In this document: piece after piece, positions 1 through 8,983 of the stretch
Layout of the letters: each line of letters opens with the position of its first letter
Numbering within the stretch: position 1 is the first letter of the stretch
NCBI RefSeq assembly: GCF_040419245.1
Contig: NZ_JAZHOH010000001.1
Location: forward strand, 3,720,001 to 3,784,000
DNA from: Ewingella sp. CoE-038-23
GTDB lineage: Bacteria; Pseudomonadota; Gammaproteobacteria; Enterobacterales; Enterobacteriaceae
Direction of reading: 5' to 3'
Length of the DNA stretch: 64,000 bases
Made by a program: the position numbers and the translations under genes
Notes under the pieces: model-generated
What the model was told of the DNA's origin: nothing
The model's input: the letters and a program-made list of their open reading frames with translations, nothing else
Databases searched by the model: none

Positions 1-18
1 GATCCATCAACGCCGTTT

Positions 19-190
19 TTATCCACAGAGAAAGTCGCTACTTTGTCCAATTATGGGACAAAAAGACAAAATACCCCCTCCGTCAAGCCTGTAAATCGAA
101 CCAGTGATCGGAATAAGCTGAGGTTATCCAGAAAATCTGTGGATAACTAGGGGGAAGATCCTGTTCATTGTCACCCGCAACTGTGGATCA
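19..190. promoter_or_regulatory. DARS2: DnaA-box cluster, probable DARS2
   Basis: The 343 bases before mutH hold no gene but several DnaA boxes. There is a perfect TTATCCACA at 19-27 and a perfect reverse copy at 138-146. One-mismatch copies lie at 124-132 (TTATCCAGA) and, reversed, at 182-190 (TGTGGATCA). A weaker site (CTATCCACG) lies at 263-271. In E. coli the DnaA-reactivating sequence DARS2 lies between mutH and rppH (ygdP), with a core of three DnaA boxes plus IHF and Fis sites. Position and box content match, and the core would be 124-190. I could not place IHF or Fis sites with confidence. The identification is inference from synteny plus motifs. Confidence 0.75.
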
Positions 191-343
191 ACTTTATATT
201 ATCCCTCGCGCGATCGCGGCTATGCGGAAAAAAAAGCGCAATAAATCATGCTATTATTCGACCTATCCACGGGTATAACTTTTAATTCCCGATGTGATTA
301 AACCTGCGTATGAAAATTAACCAATAAATCTGAGACTTGCTGT

Positions 344-1030
344 ATGTCGATTCCATTTCCTATGACAGAACCTCCCAAGGATGAACAGAGCCTGCTGGCG
401 CGCGCCCAGTCCCTGGCTGGTTACTCACTGGGTGAACTGGCTGCCCGGGCTTCTTTGCCTATTCCTCCTGATCTCAAGCGCGAGAAGGGTTGGGTCGGCA
501 TGCTGCTTGAGGTCTATTTAGGGGCGATGGCGGGCAGTAAGCCGGAGCAGGACTTTGCGGACATCGGCGTCGAGCTAAAAACCATCCCCATCGACGCACA
601 GGGTAAACCTTTAGAGACCACTTTTGTCTGCGTCGCGCCCCTGACCGGCAACAGCGGCGTGACGTGGGAAAATAGCCATGTCAGACATAAATTGGCGCGA
701 GTGCTGTGGATACCGGTCGAAGGCGAGCGGCAGATCCCGCTGGCAGAGCGCCGCATTGGTGCGCCTCTCATCTGGAGTCCTTCCGAAGAGGAAGAGCAGC
801 AACTGCGCGAAGACTGGGAAGAGCTGATGGATTTGATTGTTTTGGGCAAGGTCGAAACCATAACCGCGCGTAAAGGCGAATTCTTACAACTTCGTCCCAA
901 AGGGGCCAATAGCAAAGCCCTGACGGAAGCCATTGGTGAGTTTGGGCAGCCGATCATGACCCTGCCCCGTGGCTTTTACTTGAAGAAAAGCTTTACCGGC
1001 CCTCTGCTGGCTCGACATTTCCTGCTTTAA
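344..1030 (+). CDS. mutH: DNA mismatch repair endonuclease MutH
   Basis: Endonuclease of methyl-directed mismatch repair. After activation by MutS and MutL it nicks the unmethylated strand at hemimethylated GATC sites. The product has 228 residues, the normal family length. The catalytic D-x6-E-x-K set is present as Asp70, Glu77 and Lys79, with Glu56 upstream, at the same numbers as in E. coli MutH. The start at 344 gives an N terminus that aligns with the E. coli protein. The gene is monocistronic in appearance and is flanked by the DnaA-box cluster and ygdR, as in E. coli. Confidence 0.98.
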   Translation: MSIPFPMTEPPKDEQSLLARAQSLAGYSLGELAARASLPIPPDLKREKGWVGMLLEVYLGAMAGSKPEQDFADIGVELKTIPIDAQGKPLETTFVCVAPLTGNSGVTWENSHVRHKLARVLWIPVEGERQIPLAERRIGAPLIWSPSEEEEQQLREDWEELMDLIVLGKVETITARKGEFLQLRPKGANSKALTEAIGEFGQPIMTLPRGFYLKKSFTGPLLARHFLL

Positions 1031-1143
1031 ATCAGCCTTATTGATCTATACGAAATAAAACGCTTTTTTTTCAACGGTCGTCTGGCCCTTTTGCTAGGCT
1101 GTTGACTATCTTTATTTACAGCCCATTACTTAGAGGAATAATC

Positions 1144-1362
1144 ATGAAAAAAGGCTTAATGATAATCAGCGCTGCGCTGATGGTTGTCGGTTTGGCAGGG
1201 TGTGCCAGCGATTATGTCATTTCCACCAAAGACGGCAGTATGATCCTGACCGATGGCAAACCTAAGCTGGATAAATCTACCGGCCTGCTGAGCTACACCG
1301 ATGATCAAGGCAATGAGCGTCAGATCAACAACGATAACGTGAGTCAGGTGATGAAACGCTAA
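1144..1362 (+). CDS. ygdR: YgdI/YgdR family small lipoprotein (DUF903)
   Basis: Small lipoprotein of 72 residues. The N terminus is a lipoprotein signal ending in the lipobox L-A-G-C, so Cys20 should be lipidated after cleavage. Ala at +2 predicts transport to the outer membrane. The remaining 52 residues match the DUF903 fold of E. coli YgdR/YgdI. The start at 1144 has a Shine-Dalgarno (GAGG at 1133-1136), and upstream in-frame codons lack one. Its location between mutH and tas matches E. coli ygdR. The biochemical function is not known. A terminator follows 13 bases after the stop. Confidence 0.93.
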   Translation: MKKGLMIISAALMVVGLAGCASDYVISTKDGSMILTDGKPKLDKSTGLLSYTDDQGNERQINNDNVSQVMKR

Positions 1363-1374
1363 TTAACATGAATT

Positions 1375-1401
1375 GCCAGCGGCCCTTTCCGCTGGCCTTT
1401 T
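1375..1401 (+). terminator. Intrinsic terminator of ygdR
   Basis: An 8-base-pair stem GCCAGCGG / CCGCTGGC with a six-base loop is followed by CTTTT. It lies directly downstream of ygdR. Confidence 0.85.
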
Positions 1402-1553
1402 AGGCGCTCTTGCCATTTTCTGCCTATCTCCGCTGCCGCACTTCCCCCACTCGCACCGCTTGTATATAGTCAGTTAACACCCGTTTTGTGAAGATAAGTC
1501 AGTTGAGGCGCTTTTATCGGCCTGACATTCTCAGAGAGTAAGGAAGACCGGCA

Positions 1554-2594
1554 ATGCAATATCACCGTATACCCCATAGTTCTTTAGAAGTGAGTCTACT
1601 GGGACTCGGCACCATGACCTTTGGTGAACAAAACAGCGAAGCCGATGCCCACCAACAACTGGATTACGCCGTGGCGGCGGGTATCAACTTTATTGATACT
1701 GCAGAAATGTACCCCGTGCCACCGCGCCCTGAAACTCAGGGGCTGACCGAGTCTTATATTGGTAGCTGGCTGAAAGCGCGCGGCAATCGCGAGAAAATCA
1801 TTCTCGCCAGCAAAGTGTCCGGGCCTTCACGCAATAACGATAACGCCATTCGCCCGGCACAGATGCTGGATCGCAAGAACATCCGCGCCGCAGTGGACGC
1901 CAGCCTGCAACGTTTGAACACCGACTATATCGATTTGTATCAGGTGCACTGGCCGCAGCGCCCAGCGAACTTCTTCGGCAAACTGGGTTATCAGTACAGT
2001 GAAGACAGCACTCCTGTCACTATTTTGGAAACGTTAGAAGCGTTAAACGAGCAGGTTCGTGCCGGGAAAATCCGCTATATCGGCGTCTCCAATGAAACAC
2101 CTTGGGGCGTGATGCGCTATCTGCAATTGGCCGAAAAGCACGACCTGCCGCGCATTGTGTCGATTCAAAACCCGTACAGCCTGCTGAATCGCAGCTTTGA
2201 GATTGGTCTGGCGGAAATCAGCCAGCACGAAGGCGTTGAGCTGCTGGCCTATTCCAGCCTGGCGTTCGGCACTCTGAGCGGCAAGTATCTCAACGGCGCT
2301 AAGCCTGCCAACGCGCGTAACACGCTGTTTAGCCGCTTTACTCGCTACTCTTCGCCGCAGTCTGAACTGGCGATTGCCGAATACGTCGCGCTGGCTAAGA
2401 AGCACAATCTCGACCCGTCACAAATGGCGCTGGCCTTTGTTCGCCAACAGCCATTCGTTGCCAGCACCCTGATTGGCGCCACCACGCTGGAACAGCTGAA
2501 GACCAACATCGACAGCCAGAACCTGACGCTGGACCAAGAAGTGCTGAACTCGCTGGAAGAGATCCACAAACGCTTCACCATTCCTGCACCTTAA
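1554..2594 (+). CDS. tas: Aldo/keto reductase Tas
   Basis: NADP(H)-dependent aldo/keto reductase of 346 residues, matching E. coli Tas over its length. The TIM-barrel tetrad is visible: Asp48 and Tyr53 (FIDTAEMY), Lys87 (ILASKV) and His132 (QVHWPQ). The C-terminal half carries the usual GVSN and QNPYSLLNR segments of the family. The start at 1554 follows AGGA at 1541-1544. E. coli Tas is known for suppressing tyrosine auxotrophy under starvation, but its physiological substrate is unclear. Synteny with ygdR and lplT supports the name. Confidence 0.95.
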   Translation: MQYHRIPHSSLEVSLLGLGTMTFGEQNSEADAHQQLDYAVAAGINFIDTAEMYPVPPRPETQGLTESYIGSWLKARGNREKIILASKVSGPSRNNDNAIRPAQMLDRKNIRAAVDASLQRLNTDYIDLYQVHWPQRPANFFGKLGYQYSEDSTPVTILETLEALNEQVRAGKIRYIGVSNETPWGVMRYLQLAEKHDLPRIVSIQNPYSLLNRSFEIGLAEISQHEGVELLAYSSLAFGTLSGKYLNGAKPANARNTLFSRFTRYSSPQSELAIAEYVALAKKHNLDPSQMALAFVRQQPFVASTLIGATTLEQLKTNIDSQNLTLDQEVLNSLEEIHKRFTIPAP

Positions 2595-2617
2595 GTCTGA
2601 ACGATGGGCACAAAAAA

Positions 2618-2637
2618 GGGCGCCGAGGCGCCCTTTT
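2618..2637. terminator. Terminator between tas and lplT
   Basis: The palindrome GGGCGCC-GA-GGCGCCC is flanked by A residues on the left and TTTT on the right. It sits between the convergent genes tas and lplT and can serve both strands. Confidence 0.8.
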
Positions 2638-2654
2638 CTTTTATCTGTGACTCA

Positions 2655-3863
2655 TTATGGCGCGCGGCGCTTTTGCGCAATCTGCCACGCCCAGAGCGCG
2701 ATAATCGCCAGAGCAAAGACGACGCCGAAGCCGACACCAATGGCGAGAACCGGCGCACCGGCCATCACCGCCAGCGAATACAGCCCGAGCATCAGCAGCA
2801 TCGCGGTATTCTCACCGAGATTCTGCACCGCAATCGCGTTACCTGCGCCGACAGACGCCTTGCCGAGATGCTGCAATAAGGCATTCAGCGGCACCACGAA
2901 GAAGCCGCCCAATATCCCCACCAGCACCAACAGAATATACGCATTCAGCATCTTGGTTTGCAGCGTGAACACCACCACCGCCACGCCGATAGCGATACCC
3001 GCAGGCAGACAGCGTTTCACCGTTTTTAGCGTGATGAGCTTGGCCGCCGCACCGGCACCGAACACAATACCAATCGCCACCATGGCGTTAAGCAGGGTCG
3101 GGGTTTTGTTATCCGTAATGCCTAGCGCCACCGGCACCCACAGCACCAGCAGGAAGCGCAGCGTCACGCCCGCGCCCCAGAACAGGCTGGTGCCGACTAA
3201 TGAGAAGCGCGTTTCAGCATCTTTCCACAGGATACGGCAGGCGCGGAAGAAGGTGCCGGTCATCGCCGATAAGCGCCATGACTGGCCCGGACGCGCGGCG
3301 GCCAGCTTTGGAATGAACCAGTTAGCCACCACGGCTAAGCCGTAAGTCAGCACACAAACGCCCAAGGCGGCCAGCACGTTCCAGTCGGCCAATGCCCCAC
3401 CGGCCACGGAACCCAGTAGGATAGCGGCGATGGTCGAACCTTCCATCAGGCCGTTAGCTTTTACCAACTGCTCGCCTTCGGTGATTTCGCCCAAAATGCC
3501 GTATTTGGCTGGCGAGTAAGCCGCCGCGCCAATGCCCACCAGAGTGTAACCCAAGAAGGGATTTAGCCCGACGCAGATCACCGCCGCCCCCGCCAATTTG
3601 AGGATATTGGCGAACATCATCACCCGGCCTTTGGCAAAACTGTCGGCGAACTGGCCGACAAAAGGCGCGAGAATGATGTAAGTGGCGACGAAAGCCATTT
3701 GCAGAATAGGCTGGCTCCAGTCGGGGTAAAGCTGTTGTTTAATCAACGCCAACGCGGCAAACAGCAGCGCGTTATCGCCAAAGGCTGACAAAAACTGGGC
3801 GACAATTACCGCGACCATACTGCGCGACATCAGCGGAGATTTGGCGGCTAAAGGCTGATTCAT
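2655..3863 (-). CDS. lplT: Lysophospholipid transporter LplT
   Basis: Major facilitator superfamily flippase of 402 residues with about 12 predicted membrane segments. It moves lyso-phosphatidylethanolamine from the outer to the inner leaflet of the inner membrane so that Aas can re-acylate it. It starts inside the aas stop codon (ATGA overlap at 3860-3863), so the two are translationally coupled, as in E. coli. Sequence and context both support the call. Confidence 0.96.
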   Translation of the reverse strand: MNQPLAAKSPLMSRSMVAVIVAQFLSAFGDNALLFAALALIKQQLYPDWSQPILQMAFVATYIILAPFVGQFADSFAKGRVMMFANILKLAGAAVICVGLNPFLGYTLVGIGAAAYSPAKYGILGEITEGEQLVKANGLMEGSTIAAILLGSVAGGALADWNVLAALGVCVLTYGLAVVANWFIPKLAAARPGQSWRLSAMTGTFFRACRILWKDAETRFSLVGTSLFWGAGVTLRFLLVLWVPVALGITDNKTPTLLNAMVAIGIVFGAGAAAKLITLKTVKRCLPAGIAIGVAVVVFTLQTKMLNAYILLVLVGILGGFFVVPLNALLQHLGKASVGAGNAIAVQNLGENTAMLLMLGLYSLAVMAGAPVLAIGVGFGVVFALAIIALWAWQIAQKRRAP

Positions 3864-6025
3864 TCTTGGGGCTCCGGTTTTTCTGCCATCTCTCGCAGAG
3901 TGACAAAATCTGGTTTACCGCTGCCAAGCAGCGGTAAGGCTTTCACCACGCGAATATCGCGCGGCACGGTAAGTTCCGGCAGCCCAAGTTCGCGGGCGGC
4001 TTTGGATAAGGCGTCACGACGTAATTCTGCATCCGTTGTGAACAGCACCAGCGCCTCGCCCTTACTGCTATCGGTGCGCGAGGTCGCCGCATGCTGCCCA
4101 TCAGGTGACGCCTTCAGCGCCAACTGCTCCACACTTTCCAAAGAGACCATTTCACCGGCCAACTTGGCAAAACGCTTAACGCGGCCCTTGATGGTGCAGA
4201 AGCCCTGCTCATCTAAGGTGACAATATCGCCGGTGTCATACCAGCCGGGCTGGATCTCGCCCTCGGCGTTCTCGGCCTGCGGTTTTTCCAACACGCCCGG
4301 ATTTTCTACCCGCAGGTAGCCTTTCATGATATTTGGCCCGCGCAGCTGCAAGCGGCCGCCCTCTTCAATCCCCGGCACCTTGATCAGTCGCGACTCCATG
4401 CCCGGCAGAATACGGCCAACAGTTTTAATTTTGGTCGCCATCGGCACGTTAATCGACACCACCGGGGCACACTCGGTCACGCCATAGCCTTCAAGAATGC
4501 GAATGCCGAACTTGTCCTGCCAGATTTGCTTGGTGCCTTCAGACAGCTTCTCAGCCCCCGCTACCACATAGCGCAGGCGCGCAAAGTCATAAGGATGAGC
4601 GAAACGGGCATAGTTACCGAGGAAGGTGGAGGTGCCGAACAGCACGGTGCAGTTCTGGTCATAAACCAGCTCCGGCACGATGCGATAATGCAACGGACTT
4701 GGGTAGAGGAACACGCGTGCGCCGGTCATCAGCGGCGTTAACAGGCCGACGGTCAGGCCAAAGGCGTGGAACAGCGGCAGTGACGACATAAAACGGTCAC
4801 GCGGCGTGAAGTCTGCAATGGTGCGGATCTGCTCGACGTTGGCCAGCAGACTGGCGTGGGAGTGCACCACGCCTTTCGGATTGCCCTCGGAGCCGGAGGT
4901 GAACAGCACCAGCGCGGCGTCGTCGGGTTTCTGCGGCAGCATGGCCCGGCTTGGGAAAATCAGGTGGAATAAAATCCACAGTTTGTCTTCTTTGGTGACG
5001 GTATCTTTTAAGTCTTCGAGATAGACCCATTTCGCCTCAGGCACGTTCTCCGGCAAATGAGTCAACTTGCCCTTTTCCAAAAACTGGCGCGAGGTGATGA
5101 TGGTTTCAATGTTTGCCGCTTTCATAGCGCTTTTGATGCCCTTCGCGCCAGAGGTGTAGTTGAGCAAAGCAGGAATACGGTTGCGCATCGAGGCGCCGAA
5201 CAGCGCGGCGGCCATAATGGTCGCGTTGGGCAGAAGCATCCCAACGTGCTCGCCCTCGCGGGTAAAGCGTTGCAGGATGCGGCTTACGCCAAGGGATTTC
5301 TTCAGCAACCCCTGATAGCTATCTTCTTTAAACGCGATATCAGCAATGCAGGGTTTTCGGCGGCCGTAGCGAGTTTGAGCTGAAAGCAGCGCCTGATAGA
5401 GCGTTTGCGGCTCGCGGGTCGTCATCCGCGCGTCCATCATAATGTCGTGCAGCTTTTGCCCGGCCAGTACGCGGCGGTCGCGGGCGCGCGGGGCTTCAGG
5501 CATAGACACCTGCTGCGGCGGTAAAACGTTGATAGTGATTTTTGGGAACCAGCGGATTTTAAAGCTGCCGAACAGGCGGCCAAACGGCGTGTACTCCGCG
5601 CCATCAATGCGCACCGGCAGCACCGTGGCCTGCGACTTCGCCGCCACAAAGGCCGCGCCGTCATAAATTTTCATCAATGAGCCGGTCACCGTAATGCGCC
5701 CCTCGGGGAATACCACCACCGGGCGACCTTTCTCCACTTCCCGCACCAGCCGTTTGATTGCCATCGGCTTGGTCGGGTCCAGCGGCACGAAGTCCACATA
5801 CTGCTTCAACCACTGCATATACCAGCTGTCGGTAATATCCGAATAGACCGCAAACACCGGCTTAACAGGCAGAAACAGCACCAGCAGCACGCCATCGATA
5901 AATGACACATGGTTTGGCGTTATCAGCAGCTTAGGGTAATTGAAATTGGGGTGAGCCGGGGTCACCGACACGCGAAACGCCAGGCGGAATACGATACGGA
6001 AAAGAGCGAAAAGAAATCGATACAT
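3860..6025 (-). CDS. aas: Bifunctional acyl-ACP synthetase / 2-acyl-GPE acyltransferase Aas
   Basis: Inner-membrane enzyme that activates a fatty acid onto ACP and transfers it to 2-acyl-glycerophosphoethanolamine. The N-terminal acyltransferase domain (about residues 15-200) has the H-x4-D motif in NHVSFID. The C-terminal AMP-binding domain (about 230-710) has the P-loop-like segment [11 protein letters not shown] and the YDTGD core. The start at 6025 gives 721 residues (E. coli 719) and has AAGGAG nine bases upstream. An in-frame ATG 24 bases further upstream would swallow that ribosome-binding site. First gene of the aas-lplT operon. Confidence 0.96.
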   Translation of the reverse strand: MYRFLFALFRIVFRLAFRVSVTPAHPNFNYPKLLITPNHVSFIDGVLLVLFLPVKPVFAVYSDITDSWYMQWLKQYVDFVPLDPTKPMAIKRLVREVEKGRPVVVFPEGRITVTGSLMKIYDGAAFVAAKSQATVLPVRIDGAEYTPFGRLFGSFKIRWFPKITINVLPPQQVSMPEAPRARDRRVLAGQKLHDIMMDARMTTREPQTLYQALLSAQTRYGRRKPCIADIAFKEDSYQGLLKKSLGVSRILQRFTREGEHVGMLLPNATIMAAALFGASMRNRIPALLNYTSGAKGIKSAMKAANIETIITSRQFLEKGKLTHLPENVPEAKWVYLEDLKDTVTKEDKLWILFHLIFPSRAMLPQKPDDAALVLFTSGSEGNPKGVVHSHASLLANVEQIRTIADFTPRDRFMSSLPLFHAFGLTVGLLTPLMTGARVFLYPSPLHYRIVPELVYDQNCTVLFGTSTFLGNYARFAHPYDFARLRYVVAGAEKLSEGTKQIWQDKFGIRILEGYGVTECAPVVSINVPMATKIKTVGRILPGMESRLIKVPGIEEGGRLQLRGPNIMKGYLRVENPGVLEKPQAENAEGEIQPGWYDTGDIVTLDEQGFCTIKGRVKRFAKLAGEMVSLESVEQLALKASPDGQHAATSRTDSSKGEALVLFTTDAELRRDALSKAARELGLPELTVPRDIRVVKALPLLGSGKPDFVTLREMAEKPEPQE

Positions 6026-6171
6026 CAGTGCCATCTCCTTATGAGCCATCCCTGAGTCTAAGAAAAAAAAGGTTATAGAAACAGCATACTATAGGAGACG
6101 GAGATTTGACGAAGGTAGGGAAGAAGTTTAAGACTTTGCGAGGTGTGCCCATATTACAACCGAATTTTGGC

Positions 6172-6264
6172 AAAAAAAAACCTACGCATCCGCGTAGGTT
6201 GGTGCAAATTTAATCGGTATCAACATACAGTGTACGCTGATGATTCACCAATCAATACCTCTGG
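6172..6264 (-). ncRNA. omrA: OmrA/OmrB-type small regulatory RNA
   Basis: Read on the minus strand, position 6264 begins CCCAGAGGTATTGATTGGTG, the conserved 5' seed of E. coli OmrA/OmrB. The 3' end is GCACCAACC followed by a 7-base-pair GC-rich stem (6181-6198) and nine T residues at 6180-6172. The length is about 93 bases; E. coli OmrA is 88. E. coli carries both copies between aas and galR, and this copy also sits next to aas. The RNAs are Hfq-dependent and OmpR-activated, and repress outer membrane protein and curli regulator mRNAs. A TAAATT hexamer a few bases before the predicted 5' end could be the -10. Only one copy is seen. Confidence 0.92.
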
Positions 6265-6347
6265 GACGTTCAATTTATCCGCTTTGGCCGATCAACAGCC
6301 AGCAGCCAATCGCAACATAATCACGCAAAGTGTAACCAGTGGTGAAA

Positions 6348-6387
6348 AACTGCCTGAGTTTAGCCATTCATGAAACATCAGGCAGTT
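6348..6387 (-). terminator. Terminator of the bisC-like gene
   Basis: A ten-base inverted repeat AACTGCCTGA (6348-6357) / TCAGGCAGTT (6378-6387) has a 20-base loop. On the minus strand it is followed by a run of five T residues. It lies about 60 bases after the stop of the bisC-like gene and upstream of the small RNA, so it would insulate the latter. Confidence 0.7.
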
Positions 6388-6445
6388 ACCTCATTTTTTG
6401 AACATTTATCTCACCATTTCGGTGCAGAAATCCGTCATTTCGACC

Positions 6446-8707
6446 TCACTTATGCCGCGCTACTTCCACCAGACAGCTCATGGCGTTTGGCCCCTGTGTC
6501 AGCCGCGAGGTGCCGATGTCTAAGGTCAGCACGTTGGGATTCCCCGCCTGCTCGGTTTCTTGCCACGGGCCGCCAAATCCCGGATCGAACCAGGCTCCGG
6601 TCGCCATCAGCACCACGCCGCGCGCAATACCTTCATTCAGCTCCACGCCCGCCAGACAGCTGCCCCGCGCGTTGAAAACTTTGACCTGATAACCCTTTTT
6701 CAACTGCCTCGCGGCGGCATCGGCGGGGTGCATCAGCAGCGTCTCTTTGCCTGCAGTCTTGTTGCTCTGCGCCAGAGGGGATTGATCCATCTGGCTGTGC
6801 AGACGATCTTTAGGCTGAATGGAAATCAGGTGCAGCGGCCAGGTTTTTGCCGTCTCCGACCCCAGCCATTCCACCGGCGGCCGCCATTCAGGATGGCCAG
6901 CGAAGTCGTCATAGCCATAACCGGCGATTTTCTCGGAGAAGAGCTCAATCTTGCCACTTTGCGTCGCCAGCGGGTTGGCGCGCGGGCTTTTGCGAAATTC
7001 TTCGAAAAACACATAATCCTGCTGCGGCATGGGCAGTTCGACCGAGCCGCGCTGCCAGAAAGTGTCGAAATCCGGCCATTGCGCTCCCGTCCCCTGCTGC
7101 GCCGCGCCGCACTGCTGGTAAATCTGCCTCAGCCAAGCATTCTCATCGCGCCCCAATGTAAATTGCTCGCGATAGCCCAAGCGTTCAGCCAAATCGGCGA
7201 AAATGTCGATGTCATTGCGCGCCTGATGCCGTGGCGCAATCGCCTGATGCATCGCCAGCACGTAGCGATCGCGCGAAGAGCCGCCAATGTCATTACGCTC
7301 AAGGGAAGTGGTGGCGGGAAGGACAATATCGGCCATGCGCGCCGCCGCGGTCCAGACGTTGTCCTGCACGATAATGGTATCCGGCCGCTGCCAGCCTTCT
7401 ACCAGCCGATTCAGCTGCTGGTGATGGTGAAAGGGATTGCCGCCCGCCCAGTGCACCAGATGGATGTCGGGATAATGAGAGGTTTTGCCTTGAAACTCAT
7501 AAGGCTGGCCCGGATTAAGCAACATGTCGCTGATGCGTGCCACGGGAATAGATAAGCCCGAGGGGTTCGGTCCGGTGCTGACGGCAGGCCCCGGCGTGTC
7601 GAAACGCGGGTTGCCGACGCCGTTCATTGAGCCGTGACCAAAGGAGAAACCGCCGCCCGGTAGCCCAACCTGTCCGAGCATCGCCGACAGGGCAATCATC
7701 ATCCAATAAGGCTGCTCGCCGCGATGGGCGCGCTGCACCGAGTAGGCACAGGTAATGAAACTGCGCACGCCAATCAGCTGTTGCGCCAGTTTGGCGATGC
7801 ATGCAGCGGGGATGCCAGTGATCTGGCTGGCCCACTCCGGCGTCTTCTCCACGCCGTCGCTTTTACCCTGTAAATAAGCCTCCAGCTGGGGATAGCCCAC
7901 GCAGTGCGAGGCGAGGAAGGCATCATCCTGCGCGCCAAGCCTTTGAATTTCAAAAGCCAGCGCCATCATCAGCGCGGCGTCGGTGTTGGGCCGAATCGGG
8001 ATCCACTCGGCGTTGGCAAACTCTGGGCAGTCATCGCGCATCGGGCTAATGTTGACGATCGGCGTGCCCTTTTTCGCCAGCTGCTCCAGCGCCGGTTTGA
8101 GAGTGTGCGCCACCGCCCCGCCCGACGCCACTTGGGCATTTTTCAGCGCTAAGCCGCCAAATGCCAGCAAGATCTCGGCATTATCCACCACGCTCGGCCA
8201 AGTCGTCACCCGGCCAGTAAGCGGCGTGAAGGTGCCGATAATGTAAGGCAGGAAGAATTGCGCCGTCCCCCAGCTGTAGTTCCCCTCCTGATCCACCCCG
8301 CCGCCGCCGGTAAAGTAGAAACGCCGCACCAGCGAACGCGCGTGGTGCAAACGCCCCGCCGACGACCAGCCGTAGGAGCCAGTGAAGATCCCCGCCGCGC
8401 CATATTTTTCCCGCACCCGGCGGTTCTCTTCCGCCACCAGATCCAGCGCCAGATCCCAATCCACTTCGACAAAGTCCTCCTTGCCCCGCAGCGCCCGGTT
8501 GCTGTGCTCACGCTTTTGCAGCCAAGAGCGCCGCACCGCCGGTTTGCGAATGCGTTTGTCGGAATAGACCAGAGGGATGATGGAGTCCAGCATTGGCGAG
8601 GGATCGCTGTCTGCGATGTGGGGTTCACAGCGGATCAGGCGTCCATCTTCAACAACGGCGGTGTAAGCCCCCCAGTGGGCCAACTGTGGGAATCGGCGAA
8701 TAGTCAT
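6446..8707 (-). CDS. bisC: BisC-like molybdopterin-dependent S/N-oxide reductase
   Basis: Molybdenum bis-MGD reductase of the DMSO/TMAO/biotin sulfoxide reductase branch. The protein aligns end to end with E. coli BisC. It contains the segment GSYGWSS, where this family carries the serine ligand to Mo, the conserved ADIVLPATTSLERND block and a C-terminal molydop-binding domain. There is no twin-arginine signal, so it should be cytoplasmic like BisC and repair sulfoxides such as biotin or methionine sulfoxide. The start at 8707 (753 residues) fits the BisC alignment; an ATG at 8749 is also open. Neither start has a clear ribosome-binding site. E. coli has nothing between aas and galR except omrAB, so this is an insertion. 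Confidence 0.85.
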   Translation of the reverse strand: MTIRRFPQLAHWGAYTAVVEDGRLIRCEPHIADSDPSPMLDSIIPLVYSDKRIRKPAVRRSWLQKREHSNRALRGKEDFVEVDWDLALDLVAEENRRVREKYGAAGIFTGSYGWSSAGRLHHARSLVRRFYFTGGGGVDQEGNYSWGTAQFFLPYIIGTFTPLTGRVTTWPSVVDNAEILLAFGGLALKNAQVASGGAVAHTLKPALEQLAKKGTPIVNISPMRDDCPEFANAEWIPIRPNTDAALMMALAFEIQRLGAQDDAFLASHCVGYPQLEAYLQGKSDGVEKTPEWASQITGIPAACIAKLAQQLIGVRSFITCAYSVQRAHRGEQPYWMMIALSAMLGQVGLPGGGFSFGHGSMNGVGNPRFDTPGPAVSTGPNPSGLSIPVARISDMLLNPGQPYEFQGKTSHYPDIHLVHWAGGNPFHHHQQLNRLVEGWQRPDTIIVQDNVWTAAARMADIVLPATTSLERNDIGGSSRDRYVLAMHQAIAPRHQARNDIDIFADLAERLGYREQFTLGRDENAWLRQIYQQCGAAQQGTGAQWPDFDTFWQRGSVELPMPQQDYVFFEEFRKSPRANPLATQSGKIELFSEKIAGYGYDDFAGHPEWRPPVEWLGSETAKTWPLHLISIQPKDRLHSQMDQSPLAQSNKTAGKETLLMHPADAAARQLKKGYQVKVFNARGSCLAGVELNEGIARGVVLMATGAWFDPGFGGPWQETEQAGNPNVLTLDIGTSRLTQGPNAMSCLVEVARHK

Positions 8708-8812
8708 TAAGGGTTTCTGTCTCGGGAGTAGGAGTTTCAGGGGAAACATGCACTAGTTTGGCGTTCAGTTCAACGCCGAGAACTTTTTTGGGCGGCTGCC
8801 CAAGCCCGCCTT

Positions 8813-8853
8813 AAGGTCAAGACCGTGGGCTCGCCGCCCACGGTCTTGACCTT
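8813..8853. repeat. Perfect 18-base-pair palindromic hairpin
   Basis: AAGGTCAAGACCGTGGGC at 8813-8830 is followed after five bases by its exact reverse complement at 8836-8853. There is no T run on either side, so it does not look like a simple terminator. It lies between the divergent bisC-like and galR genes, about 110 bases from each. Origin and role are unknown. Confidence 0.8.
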
Positions 8854-8945
8854 GAAGTTGAATTTGCCCCGTCAACCTTTGACCCAGATCACATGCTTAC
8901 CATCCCATGGCCTTGCGGCCCGAGTCATTTTCCGTAAAACTGATA

Positions 8946-8961
8946 GTGTAAGCGTTTACCC
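8946..8961. promoter_or_regulatory. Probable GalR/GalS operator
   Basis: GTGTAAGCGTTTACCC matches the gal operator pattern GTGnAAnCGnTTnCAC at all but one defined base. It lies 23 bases before the galR start codon, which suggests autoregulation. Confidence 0.7.
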
Positions 8962-8983
8962 TCACACAAATTTTGGACGTGTA

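Noticed and set aside
2647..3345. 232-codon open frame antisense to lplT
   Set aside because: Shadow frame; lplT is conserved in sequence and synteny.
6560..7555. 331-codon open frame antisense to the bisC-like gene
   Set aside because: The opposite strand encodes a clear full-length molybdoenzyme and this frame has no recognisable domain.
8760..8790. GGCGTT / AACGCC inverted repeat followed by a T run near 8783
   Set aside because: No plus-strand gene ends here and the stem is only six base pairs, so I did not call a terminator.
8825..8983. Upstream extension of galR
   Set aside because: The extension runs through the hairpin and the gal operator, and GalR homologues begin MATIKDVARLAG at 8984.
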